DNA of 64,000 bases from Roseomonas haemaphysalidis (GCF_017355405.1 NZ_CP061177.1:3160501-3224500); one strand, 5' to 3'. Positions 44,976 to 53,995 are shown, numbered from the stretch's first letter. Notes: generated by a model not told the origin, from the sequence alone. Numbers and translations are program-made.

Positions 44976-45704
44976 GTGGCCAAAGCTAAAAAGCCCGAAG
45001 AGTGGACAGTTGATGAAGCAATCGAAAAACTAGATCGATTTATTGGGCGCGCTTGGTTCACTGCCTTGCAAGCCCTCGAATGCCAAAATGCCTGGAAAGT
45101 TCTAAATGATTCCAGTCGGCTTACTGATGCAGTAAACAGCTCACCATGTGCACCCGCAGCATCACTAATCCAAGATGTTCTCTTACAACATCAGATCATT
45201 GCCGTGATTAGACTTTTCGACAAGCATAGTACAGATAGGCTCTCATTCCTTACCGCGCAGAAGGCACTTTCGACCCCCGGGGTGATTGAGTACCTCGAAC
45301 AGCGAGCACTGAATAGGCCGACTAAGGCTGGCCGGAATCTTGATACCCTTCACAAAAGCATAAAAAATTTCATCTGCAATATTGAGTCTCTTCATGGCGA
45401 CGAGCCAACATGCATCTCTAGGCTGAGAAACTATCGAGATTCGAACATTGCACATGATCTGTATTTTGTCGAAAAACCTCCGCCAGCGTACTATGGAGAT
45501 ATCGATTTTCTCTTGTTGGAAGCTATCAAACTTGTAAACGACCTTGGCCTAGCGGTGCGAAGCACAGCATACGATTGGGAGATGCGTAGTCTACGAGTAA
45601 GCGTTCGCGCACTATGGGAGGCAGCAGGTGAGGCGCGCGCCCATCATGACGATGACATGATTAACCTATTCCCAGAATCCGGCTCCGCATCCACCCATAA
45701 ATGA
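44976..45704 (+). CDS. HEPN/AbiU2-like protein, candidate abortive-infection gene
   Basis: 242 aa, starting at a GTG with AGGAGG 9 nt upstream (44961-44966); the ATG at 44943 lies before that site. The protein is helical. A long helix region (VLLQHQIIAVIRLFDKH) is followed by LRNYRDSNIAHD with Arg154-x5-His160, the HEPN RX4-6H motif. The layout resembles AbiU2/HEPN proteins, whose relatives act as RNases in phage defence. It sits as a stand-alone gene next to the lysis genes, a usual spot for lysogenic-conversion cargo. Its 3' end overlaps the endolysin gene by 44 bp antisense. Low GC. The family match is by pattern, not by search. Confidence 0.55.
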   Translation: MAKAKKPEEWTVDEAIEKLDRFIGRAWFTALQALECQNAWKVLNDSSRLTDAVNSSPCAPAASLIQDVLLQHQIIAVIRLFDKHSTDRLSFLTAQKALSTPGVIEYLEQRALNRPTKAGRNLDTLHKSIKNFICNIESLHGDEPTCISRLRNYRDSNIAHDLYFVEKPPPAYYGDIDFLLLEAIKLVNDLGLAVRSTAYDWEMRSLRVSVRALWEAAGEARAHHDDDMINLFPESGSASTHK

Positions 45705-46446
45705 ACGCTTCCTGGCTGGCGTCGCTCTCCGCTAGCCCGAGGTAGTGTGCCGCCTGGAAGGACTTTACCGCCTCTCGCAGCACCGCCTTCCCTTCCTGGC
45801 CACGCCGCTGGATGAAGCTTCCCAGCGCCGCCCGGGTGATGGCGCCGCACTGCCCGTCCACGATCATATCGGCGTAGAGGCTGCCCTTCCCGTTCATCAC
45901 GTTCAGGGTCCGCTGTAGCCATTGGCCGGCCCGGCCGGTGCCGCAGTTGATTCCAGCATCGAACAACCGCTCCGCCAGCTGCGGGTCCATATCTTCGATC
46001 CGGTCGAACCCCGGCTGCGTCCAGTAGTAGAGGCAGTAGATCTCGACGGCCTCGGTTCGGGTCATGTCGCGCATGTTGCCCCGGTAACCGGCGGCTCGGG
46101 CGCGGGCGATGGTCACGCCCCACATCGTCTCGCCGCCCTTGTCGGCCGGATGATTGGCGTAGCCGCCCTCCCGGCCCAGCACGCCGTCGATCAGCTCGCG
46201 GAAACGGTCACTGGTGCCCACACGGGCCTCCTGTCTTGCTGTCGTGGTGGTGGCGGCGGGGATGGCATCCCCGACCGCGTAGACCGGCACAGCCGCACGC
46301 GGCGGGCGCACCGGAGGCATGAGCACTGGCAGGGGCGAGGAAGGCAGCACCTGCGATGCGGCCTGCGCGGGCGGCGGTGCGATCGGCTCCGCAAGGGCCT
46401 CCTGCCACATGGCGCGCAGGGCGTTGACGAACAGCAGGAAGGTCAT
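45661..46446 (-). CDS. Phage endolysin, glycoside hydrolase family 108
   Basis: 261 aa. After an Ala/Pro-rich N-terminal 75 residues with a hydrophobic start (MTFLLFVNALRAMW), the GH108 domain begins with the catalytic Glu93 in GREGGYANHPADKGGETMWG, and continues VTIARARAAGY and LFDAGINCGTGRAGQWLQRT. The C-terminal ~80 residues have the peptidoglycan-binding layout of this family (MIVDGQCGAITRAALGSFIQ). It should cleave peptidoglycan at lysis. The start overlaps the upstream gene's stop (ATGA). The gene overlaps the convergent HEPN gene at its 3' end. Confidence 0.92.
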   Translation of the reverse strand: MTFLLFVNALRAMWQEALAEPIAPPPAQAASQVLPSSPLPVLMPPVRPPRAAVPVYAVGDAIPAATTTTARQEARVGTSDRFRELIDGVLGREGGYANHPADKGGETMWGVTIARARAAGYRGNMRDMTRTEAVEIYCLYYWTQPGFDRIEDMDPQLAERLFDAGINCGTGRAGQWLQRTLNVMNGKGSLYADMIVDGQCGAITRAALGSFIQRRGQEGKAVLREAVKSFQAAHYLGLAESDASQEAFIYGWMRSRILGIG

Positions 46447-46796
46447 CGCGGCCGGCGCTCCGCCAGGTCGATCAGTTCGGACGCGGCGTCACGGGCGGCG
46501 CTGGTGACGCTGGCCAGGGCCGCATTGGGCGAGGCGGCGGCCACCCGGTCGACCACCTGACTGGTGGCCACCACGGCCCCCGCCTGCGCCGTAATGGCGC
46601 GCGAGGTGGCGATGTTCTGCACGTAGCTGCCGCCGGCAATGGTGGCGATCACCAGGCCGGCCGAGCCGATCAGCGTGTTGGCGGTGTCCTCGCTGCCGAT
46701 CGGCAGCCAGCCCAGGGCGGTGCAAAGCTGCACGCAGGCCATGGCAAAGGCGGTGATCGCGCGCCAGTTGAGCGCGATCATCTGAGCGACATTCAT
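46443..46796 (-). CDS. Phage membrane protein, candidate holin
   Basis: 117 aa. Two membrane segments (WRAITAFAMACVQLCTALGW and LIGSAGLVIATIAGGSYVQN) precede a helical C-terminal half (VVATSQVVDRVAAASPNAAL). It lies immediately upstream of the endolysin, overlapping it by 4 bp, the usual position of a holin or antiholin. There is no sequence family match, so the call rests on topology and context. Confidence 0.55.
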   Translation of the reverse strand: MNVAQMIALNWRAITAFAMACVQLCTALGWLPIGSEDTANTLIGSAGLVIATIAGGSYVQNIATSRAITAQAGAVVATSQVVDRVAAASPNAALASVTSAARDAASELIDLAERRPR

Positions 46797-46844
46797 CGCT
46801 TCACTCCAGATTGTCGGGATGCCGGGGTGCCGCCCCGGCGTCGG

Positions 46845-47204
46845 TCAGTCCTTCAGCAGCTCAGCGTTGCTGCGCTCGATGACCTGCTGAAGGGTTTCCA
46901 GCGGCTCCAGCGGCTGCCAGAAGCCGGGCACGATCTCGACGTCAGGCATTTCGGAGATCTTCCGATCCTGCAGCCGGCCCTGCCGCTCATGCCTCACGGC
47001 AGCGACAGCCCGCACTAACTCAGCGTACCAACGCTGGCCGCTGCGCTTCTCCTTAGCCAGCGCTGCCTCTGCTTTCGCAGCACGCTGCTCAGCTTCCTCC
47101 GCGTCTTTCTTCGCGGCAGCACCGCCGGAGGAATACTTCGTCACCACGGGCACCAGCAGCGCCGAAATGACGAGCGCGATCCCCGACCAGGTGTTGCTGT
47201 CCAT
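46845..47204 (-). CDS. Phage membrane-anchored coiled-coil protein, candidate Rz-like spanin
   Basis: 119 aa. A single N-terminal membrane helix (WSGIALVISALLVPVV) is followed by an Ala/Glu/Lys-rich coiled coil (KKDAEEAEQRAAKAEAALAK) and a short C-terminal tail with periplasmic character. This is the topology of inner-membrane spanins. The ORF is longer upstream, but the start at 47204 puts the helix at the N-terminus. It sits in the lysis cassette between two membrane genes. Confidence 0.55.
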   Translation of the reverse strand: MDSNTWSGIALVISALLVPVVTKYSSGGAAAKKDAEEAEQRAAKAEAALAKEKRSGQRWYAELVRAVAAVRHERQGRLQDRKISEMPDVEIVPGFWQPLEPLETLQQVIERSNAELLKD

Positions 47205-47206
47205 CC

Positions 47207-47632
47207 TCACTGCCACTCCTTGCGAAGCCGCACGCACACCACGAAGGCCGAGTAGGGCGCGACCAGGGCGGCGGCGGCCAGCGTCGGCATCGTCGCGTTG
47301 TCGTCCCAGAGCGCCAGGGCGGTGGTGGTGCCGACGAAGTGCATCCAGAAGGCGCAGGACAGGTGGGCCGCTGTCAGGCGCATCCACTGGCCGAGCCGCC
47401 CGGCCGGCAGCCACAAGCCGTAGAGGTGCAACAGCGCCAGCGTGACGCCGATGCTTCCCCAAGTCTGTGGATTGAAGACGATGGTCCAGATGAGGCTGTG
47501 CCGCGTGCCCAGCTCGGCGGCACCGATGTACCAAGCGATCAGCGTCTGGGCGAAGCCGGCCAGCGCCATGCCGTACTCCATGAACTCCGGGTAGCGCATC
47601 GGATGCCGCCAGTTGCCGAAGATCCCGCTCAC
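47207..47632 (-). CDS. Phage membrane protein of the lysis region
   Basis: 141 aa with about four membrane helices (YGMALAGFAQTLIAWYIG; WGSIGVTLALLHLYGLWL; RLTAAHLSCAFWMHFVG; TLAAAALVAPYSAFVVCV). It overlaps the upstream tail-associated gene by 4 bp and ends 2 bp before the spanin-like gene. It may be a second holin/antiholin; no family was recognised. Confidence 0.55.
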   Translation of the reverse strand: MSGIFGNWRHPMRYPEFMEYGMALAGFAQTLIAWYIGAAELGTRHSLIWTIVFNPQTWGSIGVTLALLHLYGLWLPAGRLGQWMRLTAAHLSCAFWMHFVGTTTALALWDDNATMPTLAAAALVAPYSAFVVCVRLRKEWQ

Positions 47633-49383
47633 AGCGCGACCACCCGCAGCAGCGGATCCTTCGCGAACGCCGCATCATCGACATAGGGCGCCTTCTCGGC
47701 CACCAGCCGCGCCGCCCACTGGCCGGCCTCGGCATCGCCCAGCACCTCGGCCAGCCCCAGCAGCGTGAAGCGGGCCCACTGCGGGTAGTTACCGTCGCTC
47801 TTGGCCCAGCCGGTGTCGTTGGACCAGCCACGGGCCTTCGTGCCGGCCTTCACCTTGTCCCATGTGTCGTAGGACACGCCGGTGTCGGGGCTGTAGGCCT
47901 CCAGCAGGTAGGCGCAGCCATCGTGGCCCAGCTTGGCGAAGCGCCCGACCAGGAAGTTCCGGGTCCACCGCAGCACGGTGAGCGCGTCCGCATTGCCGCG
48001 GCGGGCCGCCGCCAGGGTGGTGGAGGCGAAGTAGTCCTGCTGCCAGGGGCCAACCGCGCCGTTCGTGCCGTAGACCCCCGGCACCCAGCCCTGCACCTCG
48101 CCCTGCTCCTTGCTCCAGCTGGGGATCATCGACACCAGCCACGACCAGTTGGCGGCCGAGGCCTTGCTGAAGTAGGCCTTCTCCGGACTGCCGGCCGGGC
48201 TGGCCCAGGCGGCTTCGTCGATCTGCCGCAGGGCCCAGGCGCCGCCGCGCAGCTGGTTGCCGTAAACCACGTTCATGTCGCTCGGCGCCCTAGTGTCGGG
48301 CCACTGCACCAGGATGTTCCAGGCCGCCTGCGCCTGCAGGTTGTCCAGCATCCAGCGCTCGCCGGTCAGCAGGTAGGGCACGAAGCTGGGGTCGGGCTGA
48401 TGGGCGTTTTCGGGCTTCCACCAGCCATTATCGATGGGCTGAAGCAGGGTTCCCTTGCCCGGCTCGCCGCCGCGGCCGTCCGTCCACAGGCGCGGCCAGT
48501 TCTCGACTGACAGCCAGGAGCCGGCCTTGGCGTCCCAGATGGACCAGGGGATGGTGGTCGCGGCTTCGGCCTGGCCGACGATGTAGTCCAGCACCGCCGG
48601 GTCGCGGGCCTGCAAGTAGGCCGCCTGTGCCGCAGTGGCGGGGCCGATGTCATCGCGCCCGCCCGTGCCCGGCATGTTGGGCTCGATCCCCCGGCTGCTG
48701 TCCCGCACCTGCCAGTCGGGGTCGGCCATGACCTTGGCCCAACCCGCCAGCTTGTCGGCGCTGACCGGCGCCTGCTTGTAGCGGGCTACCAGCCCCTGCC
48801 GGATCAGGCTGTCCGTGCTGGGTAGCGGCCACGCCGGCAGCTTACCCAGGCGATAGGGCCGCTGGCCGCGGTATTGTGTGTGGACGATGTCGCGCTCGCT
48901 CAGCACCACGGCGCCATCCAGCTCCACCTGGATCGAGTAGCGCGCCACCCCGCCCCCAGCTCGCATGGCGATGTCGTTGCGCGGCACCACGACGGCCCAA
49001 CCGGGCCCGAGATCGGCCACCAGTCGCAGCGAGGTGCAGCCGACGATCTCGGCCGGCACCTCGGTCATGGTGCGCAGGCCGAGGCTGTCGGCCTTGGCGG
49101 CGGCTGTGGCATCCCAGCGCCAGGCGGCACCGGTGGGGCTGGTGACGGTGACGACACAGCCGGACGCGGGCGCCGGGTCGGACGCCGGCGGTGCATCGGG
49201 TACGGCCGGGGGCGTGCTGGGCTGGGGCGCGGCGATCTGCGCCCGCAGTTGCGCGACCTCGGCGGCCAGGACGTTGCCCTGCTCGACGAGAGGCGCCATC
49301 GCCTTCTGCAACAGCGGATCGATGGCGACAGCGGCTGCGGCCACCACCATGTCGACGGTCTTCTTCGCGAGGGAAGTAGCCAT
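47629..49383 (-). CDS. Phage protein with C-terminal (alpha/alpha)-barrel-like domain
   Basis: 584 aa. The N-terminal part has a helix and a Pro-rich linker (PQPSTPPAVPDAPPASDPAP). The main part contains repeated aromatic-rich segments, such as RDDIGPATAAQAAYLQARDP, GNQLRGGAWALRQIDEAAWA and YPQWARFTLLGLAEVLGD, consistent with an (alpha/alpha) toroid as in polysaccharide-acting enzymes. It may bind or degrade host glycan as part of a tail spike, but no catalytic motif is sure. The start at 49383 (MATSLAKK) is preferred over the longer frame. Confidence 0.55.
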   Translation of the reverse strand: MATSLAKKTVDMVVAAAAVAIDPLLQKAMAPLVEQGNVLAAEVAQLRAQIAAPQPSTPPAVPDAPPASDPAPASGCVVTVTSPTGAAWRWDATAAAKADSLGLRTMTEVPAEIVGCTSLRLVADLGPGWAVVVPRNDIAMRAGGGVARYSIQVELDGAVVLSERDIVHTQYRGQRPYRLGKLPAWPLPSTDSLIRQGLVARYKQAPVSADKLAGWAKVMADPDWQVRDSSRGIEPNMPGTGGRDDIGPATAAQAAYLQARDPAVLDYIVGQAEAATTIPWSIWDAKAGSWLSVENWPRLWTDGRGGEPGKGTLLQPIDNGWWKPENAHQPDPSFVPYLLTGERWMLDNLQAQAAWNILVQWPDTRAPSDMNVVYGNQLRGGAWALRQIDEAAWASPAGSPEKAYFSKASAANWSWLVSMIPSWSKEQGEVQGWVPGVYGTNGAVGPWQQDYFASTTLAAARRGNADALTVLRWTRNFLVGRFAKLGHDGCAYLLEAYSPDTGVSYDTWDKVKAGTKARGWSNDTGWAKSDGNYPQWARFTLLGLAEVLGDAEAGQWAARLVAEKAPYVDDAAFAKDPLLRVVAL

Positions 49384-49491
49384 CAGAATACCGCTCCGCT
49401 GCTTGCAAAGCAGTCCTGCATCCATGGCTTGTCGCCGGACATCCAAATGTCCGGCGCATCGCCAACAATCTCAGAGCGCATATTTGGGTTC

Positions 49492-50724
49492 CTACATGAT
49501 GAAATTCGCTATCTTCGCACTGAGCGCTGCTGCGCTAGCGCGGTGCGCGTCAGGCATCGGGTGGAGTCCATCGAACGATGCCGGGACAGCGAACGATGGG
49601 TTCCATCGCGTCTGGTCAGACGGGTCACACACGGCGGCGCTGTGGTCGAAATAGCCATTCCCAAACGGGTTCGTTCGTAACCATGCATTGGCTACGTCGA
49701 TGAACTCTCGATTGGTGGTATCATTCCGAAGTGGGCCGTCATTGGTGGCATTGGTACGCGGCCCGAGCGTACAGGGGATCAGCTTGCCACCAGACGACAC
49801 GACAACCCGATTGAGAGATGCATAGCTATTTTGGAAGGCAGCTAGAGAGCCGCCGCTATCATTCGTTCCTAGGTTGCACAAGACAACTCGGCATTGGTCC
49901 AATGGCGCTAGGCGGCGCCAACTATTTGCGAGGTTGCCATCGATCGATATCCTATTCCCACCACGGCCATTGTTAATGAATGGCAAACCCAGTCCGAACA
50001 ATGATCGAGCGATGAACCCGCGCGTACCGTAGGGAGGTGAAATTCCCTCCCCTGTAGCAATGCCGTCTCCTGTTCCGACGCTGATGCTATCACCTAGTAC
50101 CAATGTCGAAGTGACTGGTAACGAGATGCCATTCACCACCATCGTGGTTGAGTTAGGTCGTCCGAAAATGTTGCTTGGACCAAAAGCTACTATGGCGTTT
50201 CGATCCGTATAAGGGCCGCCACCCCCCATCGTTCGATCTACGCCCGGAGAAGCAAAGCACGGCCCCGAACCGCGGTAGACACTAGTCACCCATCTACCGC
50301 CTATCGGCACGGTAACAAATTGATGGATTACGTATTCGGTATGAGGGGGGATAGTGATTGGTACAGGCCAACTTCGAACTGTGACACCGGGATCTATTGT
50401 GACATCACGCAGACCATGCCCCCAAGTGATCGGCGTAAACGTTCGTGCGGGGTACTCAATGCTAGCGCGCAGTATGATGGGATTAGGCCCTGCCGCGAGT
50501 GGATTACTTGCACCGACGTTAGACCACTCGATTTCGGGCATCGTGACGCCAATAATGCCCGTGCACGTCTGAAATTTCTGATCAAAGGTACTTTGCGTTC
50601 CGTCAGATAGGTTCCAGTTGGGTATGCCCGTTCGCTGAATCGATCCAATTTGCCGGGGATAACGGCTTGTGCCGGGAATGATCGTTTCGGTTTTGACACT
50701 CAACGGAATGGTCCCGCTATTCAA
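49492..50724 (-). CDS. SGNH/GDSL-hydrolase phage tail-associated protein
   Basis: 410 aa. The SGNH blocks are clear: VLGDSIS with the nucleophile Ser213, later NGRGGN, LCNLGTNDSGG and the C-terminal DGLHP. About 200 N-terminal residues form a strand-rich domain, probably for attachment to the tail. Such proteins deacetylate surface polysaccharides during adsorption. Its GC content is visibly lower than that of the flanking tail genes, suggesting separate acquisition. Confidence 0.8.
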   Translation of the reverse strand: MNSGTIPLSVKTETIIPGTSRYPRQIGSIQRTGIPNWNLSDGTQSTFDQKFQTCTGIIGVTMPEIEWSNVGASNPLAAGPNPIILRASIEYPARTFTPITWGHGLRDVTIDPGVTVRSWPVPITIPPHTEYVIHQFVTVPIGGRWVTSVYRGSGPCFASPGVDRTMGGGGPYTDRNAIVAFGPSNIFGRPNSTTMVVNGISLPVTSTLVLGDSISVGTGDGIATGEGISPPYGTRGFIARSLFGLGLPFINNGRGGNRISIDGNLANSWRRLAPLDQCRVVLCNLGTNDSGGSLAAFQNSYASLNRVVVSSGGKLIPCTLGPRTNATNDGPLRNDTTNREFIDVANAWLRTNPFGNGYFDHSAAVCDPSDQTRWNPSFAVPASFDGLHPMPDAHRASAAALSAKIANFIM

Positions 50725-50792
50725 TTTGCGGGGAAAGCGATAACAGTATTCTCGCCAGGCAAAAATCTTTTGCCGGATGTCTGGGGGACAGA

Positions 50793-50954
50793 ATGGACGA
50801 AGCTTTTAAAGTCGTGATCTTGGCCATGCTGCGCCGGGCGTCCCCGGAAGTGGTTTTTGAGGTGCGGCAGGTGCTGGGGGATCAGGCTCCCGCAGACATC
50901 AAGAAGGCCTTGGATGACGCGCAGCAGGCGTTCCTAGAGCACGAGCCAAACTGA
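50793..50954 (+). CDS. 53-codon protein of an unrecognised phage family
   Basis: ATG at 50793 with GGGGGA just upstream, TGA at 50952-50954. The product is helical and amphipathic (MDEAFKVVILAMLRRASPEV, then DIKKALDDAQQAFLEHEPN). It is the only plus-strand gene in the tail region and lies in the gap between two tail genes. A frameshifted homologue at 39335-39506 keeps the same residues in most positions, which supports this being a real conserved gene. Function is unknown. Confidence 0.6.
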   Translation: MDEAFKVVILAMLRRASPEVVFEVRQVLGDQAPADIKKALDDAQQAFLEHEPN

Positions 50955-50992
50955 TGGAGGCAGCGCACTGCGGCGCTGCCTCCCCTTCCCCA

Positions 50993-53464
50993 TTAGGATA
51001 CCCGCACCAGTGCCGGCCGGCGGAAGCGGACCTTGCCGCTGGAACCGCCGCTGGCACTGCTGAACAGGGTCACGTAGGCGTAGACCCGCTGAAGCGCGCC
51101 GCTGCCGGCAATGGTCTGGATGGTCCGCGCCGGCGCCCGCAGCACGCCCGAATGGTCCGGCGTGGCCTCGGCCTGCGTCGTCAGATACGGGGTCATGTCC
51201 CGCACATCGACGTTGGTGCCGCCGCTGCCCGGAGTGTCGGTGTGGCGGATGTTGATGCCCGTCACATTGACCAGCCCACTGGCCTCGTATTCGACGCCAA
51301 AGCGCACCGTCTCGCCCGCCGCGTACTTGGAGGCATCCGTCACCGACTGCGTTAGCGTGACCTGCTCGTTGGACCCGACGCGGTTGGTGAAGGTCACGAC
51401 CTGCCAGTCGCCCAGGCCGTCCGTCGCCGCCTCCTTGGACGCCACGATGGTGCCGGTCTGGCCCGAGGTGACGGTGGACGTGACCTGCCAGCTATCCGCC
51501 ACCTGCCCGGTGACGCCGGCCGCCATGGTGCCCGCCGTGCCCGACAGGCCAGGGTTGAGCAGCTTGTTGCCGAAGGGCGCGTTGGTCGCGTCGAACAGCG
51601 TCAGCGGATTGATATCGGACAGCCACCCGGCACCGCTCAGCAGGCCCCGGCTGTTCAGCGCCGCCAGGATCGGCACCGCGCCGGCGTAGGCACCGGCCGC
51701 CGTCTGGTGCAGGCCCTCGTCCGTGAACCCGGCCTTGGGCGCGCCGCTGCCGTTGTTCCAGGCCGCGTAGGTGTCCACGAACAGCATCTTGCTGTGGGTG
51801 GCGCAGTAGTCGGCCAGGAAGCTGTTGTATTGCAGGATTTTGGCCGCGCCCGGCGTGGCCTGCGAGGTGTCCTGCCAGAAGGAGCGCGGCATCACCGCCA
51901 TGACGATGATGAGCTGGGTCGCCGGCGCCGCGCGAAGCTGCGCGAAGATGGCCCGGTAGTTGTCCAGCGTCGTGTCCAGCGGCACGGCGGCATTGGCGTC
52001 GTTGGTGCCGCCCAGGAAGCGGATCACCGGCAGGCCGGCCGCCACCACGTCGCCCACCCGAGCCAGCATCTGCGCGGTGGTGTTGCCCGACACGCCGTAG
52101 TTGTTGGCCGCGCGGAAGTCGAGGCGCTGCTTGGACAGGGCCCGCAGCCAGTTGTCGAAGCCGTTGTTGTAGAGGTTGGTCAGCGTCGAGTTCACCGCGC
52201 TGGACCGGGCGGTCATGCTGTCACCGAACACCGCCATGCTCGCCGTGTCGGGCTGCGGCTGGAGCGCCGGCAGGGTCACGGTGAAGGGCGCCGTTTCCGC
52301 CAGCATGCCGCCGCCCGTGGAGGCCGAGTAGACCCGCGCGGTGTAGGCGCCGGACAGCTGCGGGGTCAGGCTGACGTTGCCGTTGCCGGCGCGCGCCACC
52401 CGATTGCCTTCCTCGGTGCCGCTCCGCGCCAGCACAGCATAGACGGTGCTGCCGTCCGACACCGTGACCGCGAAGGTGGCGGCCGTCTCGGCGGTGCTGG
52501 CGCTGCCACTGATGGTCGCCGTGACCGGCGCCAGGGCGACGGCGAAGGATGCGCTCTCGGCCACCACCGCCCCACCCGAGGCCGCCGCATACAGCCGCGC
52601 CGTATAGGTGCCGGCGCTCGCTGCCGTCAGCGTTCCGGTCCAGTTGATGCCGCTCAGCGTCACTGCCTGCCGGGCGCCCTCGGTGCTGCCGCTGGCCAGG
52701 GCGACATAGCCAGCCGTGGCATTCTCCAGCTTGCCGCTGAGATCGATCGGCGCACCGGTGTAGATCGTGCCACCCGGGGTGTTGATGGTACCGGCCGGGG
52801 GCGCGGCGCCCACGGTGAAGGCTGGCGTCTCGGCCAGCACCACGCCACCACCTGCCGCCGAATAGACCCGGGCCGCGTAGGAGCCGGTCCCCAGCGGGGT
52901 CAGCAGCACCGTGCCATCGCCGACCCGGGCCACGCGGGCACCTTCCTCCACGCCAGCGCGCACCAGCACCACATAGGCGGCTGCGATGTTGCTCAGGTCC
53001 ACGGTGAAGGTGCCGGACTGCCCCTGGGTCGGAGCGCTGCCGGTGATAATGGCGGAGGCAGCAGGCGCGGCGACCGCGAAGGCGCTGGTCTCGGCGAGCA
53101 GCGAGCCGCCAGCATCAGCGTCATAGAGTGCCGCCGTGTAGCTGCCGGCATTGCCCGCGGTCAGCACCACGGGGCCATTGCCAGAGCGCTGCACACGGAC
53201 GCCCTCTTCCACACCCAGGCGCCGCAGCACGGCCCAGACGGTCGCGATGCCCGTCATGGCGACGTCGAACGTCGCGGGCTGCCCTTGCACCAGTGCATAG
53301 CCGCTGACAGACGCCGAAGGCAGTGCCGGCAGGCTACCGGTCAGAAGGCCAGGCGGGATGCGCACCATCTCGGTCGCTGTCATCCCGAACAACTCGGTGA
53401 TGCCGTCGAGCGAAGTCACGCGACGCATCAGCGCCAGGTTACCGGGGGACGTGGGGTCGGCCAT
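50993..53464 (-). CDS. Phage tail protein: four Ig-like repeats, SGNH hydrolase, C-terminal beta domain
   Basis: 823 aa. After a short N-terminal region, four ~85-residue beta repeats occupy residues ~53-400. Each ends with a motif like YTARVYSASTGGGMLAETA. An SGNH domain follows: AVFGDSM with Ser416, FLGGTNDAN and EGLHQTAAGAY. The last ~170 residues (NKLLNPGLSGTAGTMAAGVT onward) resemble a carbohydrate-binding domain. The whole suggests a host-surface-binding and polysaccharide-esterase tail fibre or spike. It has high GC like the tail module. No signal peptide. Confidence 0.8.
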   Translation of the reverse strand: MADPTSPGNLALMRRVTSLDGITELFGMTATEMVRIPPGLLTGSLPALPSASVSGYALVQGQPATFDVAMTGIATVWAVLRRLGVEEGVRVQRSGNGPVVLTAGNAGSYTAALYDADAGGSLLAETSAFAVAAPAASAIITGSAPTQGQSGTFTVDLSNIAAAYVVLVRAGVEEGARVARVGDGTVLLTPLGTGSYAARVYSAAGGGVVLAETPAFTVGAAPPAGTINTPGGTIYTGAPIDLSGKLENATAGYVALASGSTEGARQAVTLSGINWTGTLTAASAGTYTARLYAAASGGAVVAESASFAVALAPVTATISGSASTAETAATFAVTVSDGSTVYAVLARSGTEEGNRVARAGNGNVSLTPQLSGAYTARVYSASTGGGMLAETAPFTVTLPALQPQPDTASMAVFGDSMTARSSAVNSTLTNLYNNGFDNWLRALSKQRLDFRAANNYGVSGNTTAQMLARVGDVVAAGLPVIRFLGGTNDANAAVPLDTTLDNYRAIFAQLRAAPATQLIIVMAVMPRSFWQDTSQATPGAAKILQYNSFLADYCATHSKMLFVDTYAAWNNGSGAPKAGFTDEGLHQTAAGAYAGAVPILAALNSRGLLSGAGWLSDINPLTLFDATNAPFGNKLLNPGLSGTAGTMAAGVTGQVADSWQVTSTVTSGQTGTIVASKEAATDGLGDWQVVTFTNRVGSNEQVTLTQSVTDASKYAAGETVRFGVEYEASGLVNVTGINIRHTDTPGSGGTNVDVRDMTPYLTTQAEATPDHSGVLRAPARTIQTIAGSGALQRVYAYVTLFSSASGGSSGKVRFRRPALVRVS

Positions 53465-53538
53465 GGGCCATCTCCATGCGGGAAAGCGCGGCGCCGGCGG
53501 CGTCGCGTAGGGTTGGCTCGGGAAGAGGCGGCGAGGTG

Positions 53539-53958
53539 TTAGATGGCGAAGGTCGCCGGGGTGCCGACGAAGCTCAGCGGAACACCGTTGAAGCTGAGGA
53601 CATCGGGGACAGGGAGTGGGCCACCCGGCAAGGCGCCCACGACGAAGGAATGCGATGCGATGGCGGGGCCAACTTCACAGCTGGCCACCACGCCCCAACC
53701 GCCCGGGATGCCGCAGACTTTCACGCAGGCGTAGACGCCCTTGGACAGCCGCTCTGCGGGCAGGTCGTGGGCGCTTCCATCCGGTGCCGCCCAGCGAAAG
53801 TTCACGGCGCCCACCTCCAGCGGCTCCTGGTGCTCGGCACCTACGAACTCCGCGATCCACCGCACAGCCTCGCCGGCGTGCGTCAGGGGGGCACGGCGGG
53901 AGGCGTAGGCGCCCGTTCGCAGGCGCGCAGCGACCTGCACGGACAGACTGCCCGACAT
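53539..53958 (-). CDS. Hypothetical phage tail-module protein
   Basis: 139 aa, without membrane helix, containing WAAPDGSAHDLPAERLSKGV and IPGGWGVVASCEVG. It is placed between tail-fibre-type genes, so it is probably a structural or assembly protein. No family was recognised. Confidence 0.6.
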   Translation of the reverse strand: MSGSLSVQVAARLRTGAYASRRAPLTHAGEAVRWIAEFVGAEHQEPLEVGAVNFRWAAPDGSAHDLPAERLSKGVYACVKVCGIPGGWGVVASCEVGPAIASHSFVVGALPGGPLPVPDVLSFNGVPLSFVGTPATFAI

Positions 53959-53995
53959 GGCATTCTCCAGATTGTCAGAGGGTCAGAAGCGGGCC

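Noticed and set aside
52800-53400. Repeated sequence inside a tail gene as a possible CRISPR or tandem repeat
   Set aside because: The repeats are ~85-residue protein domains (Ig-like), diverged at DNA level, with no short direct repeats and spacers.
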